A stretch of DNA of 32,712 bases, from positions 1 to 32,712 of the forward strand of contig JAHBTM010000023.1 in the NCBI GenBank assembly GCA_019638635.1. The letters run 5' to 3'. The first letter of the stretch is position 1; each line of letters begins with the position of its first letter. The notes below the pieces were generated by a model. It worked only from the letters and a program-made list of their open reading frames with translations, was not told where the DNA came from and searched no databases. Of this stretch, positions 32,584 through 32,712 are shown one piece after another. Source of the DNA: Ferruginibacter sp. (GTDB lineage: Bacteria > Bacteroidota > Bacteroidia > Chitinophagales > Chitinophagaceae). Position numbers and translations under genes: made by a program.

Positions 32584-32712
32584 AATAGTTATCATAGGAC
32601 CCGAATCTACCGGAAAAAGTTCCCTCGCCCGATCACTGGCTGAGCGCTACCATACGGGCTGGGTAAAAGAATATGCGCGGGAGTTTCTGCTTACTCACGG
32701 CAAGGCATATAC
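32576..32712 (+). CDS. NadR-like nicotinamide riboside kinase (3' end outside window)
   Basis: Only the first 45 codons are in the window. The protein starts MRKIVIIGPESTGKSSLARS, with a P-loop (GPESTGKSS, residues 8-16), followed by KEYAREFL, which fits the ribosylnicotinamide kinase domain of NadR. It phosphorylates nicotinamide riboside to NMN, completing uptake by PnuC. Because the domain starts at the N-terminus, it probably lacks the N-terminal helix-turn-helix and adenylyltransferase domains of enterobacterial NadR. It overlaps pnuC by eight bases in another frame. The name is limited by the short visible length. Confidence 0.8.
   Translation, partial: MRKIVIIGPESTGKSSLARSLAERYHTGWVKEYAREFLLTHGKAY

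Overview
The window looks like chromosome of a member of the Bacteroidota, most likely near Chitinophagales/Sphingobacteriales; this placement is inferred. The reasons are recurrent Bacteroidota-type -7 boxes (TAnnTTTG), a type IX secretion C-terminal domain, Bacteroidota families (DUF5606, DUF4476, an OMP_b-brl_3-type receptor), and moderate GC. Gene density is high. I see no rRNA, tRNA, CRISPR array or insertion sequence. The window is cut inside polA on the left and inside a nadR-like gene on the right.

Layout. 1-2.4 kb: 3' end of polA, a DUF1579 lipoprotein and a cytoplasmic DsbA-like thioredoxin-fold protein. 2.4-6.6 kb (minus): an outer-membrane beta-barrel receptor, an ECF sigma factor, a single-pass membrane protein placed like an anti-sigma factor, and a Spy/CpxP-like periplasmic protein. 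This resembles a CnrH/CnrY/CnrX metal or envelope sensing module. 6.8-9.1 kb: a DUF5606 protein and an M3 oligopeptidase. 9.1-11.1 kb: SCO-fur (minus) diverging from merC-DUF4440 (plus), with a perfect 7-5-7 palindrome between them that suits a Fur/Zur operator. 11.1-15 kb: a small membrane protein, a GH25 lysozyme-like protein, a secreted M1 peptidase with a type IX sorting domain, and a lytic transglycosylase. 15-21 kb: radical SAM/SPASM protein, AI-2E-family permease, MarR regulator, rpoN (sigma-54), PAP2-like membrane protein and DUF4476 protein. 21.4-26 kb: Tet-type MFS exporter, cupredoxin-like lipoprotein and a PcrA/UvrD helicase. 26.2-28.3 kb: a free-standing NUMOD4-HNH endonuclease, an MpaB/DUF2236 protein and a small membrane protein. 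28.4-30.2 kb: asnA and alkB behind an unusual leader. 30.3-32.7 kb: a secreted unknown protein, an Nfu-type Fe-S scaffold, and pnuC overlapping nadR (NAD salvage from nicotinamide riboside).

The most striking element is the roughly 250-base leader of asnA (minus strand, 29986-30236). It holds two attenuators in series. Each has a short leader ORF rich in asparagine codons (7 of 24 residues, then five consecutive Asn in 17), an antiterminator arm at the end of that ORF, and a GC-rich hairpin followed by seven U. asnA encodes ammonia-dependent asparagine synthetase, so this reads as a double ribosome-stalling switch sensing charged tRNA-Asn. alkB starts 10 bases after asnA and may share the control.

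A second theme is promoter placement. At least seven genes have a -7 box ending only 4-8 bases before the start codon, which predicts leaderless or nearly leaderless mRNAs. Three gene pairs are joined by one-base stop/start overlaps (TAATG or TAGTG).
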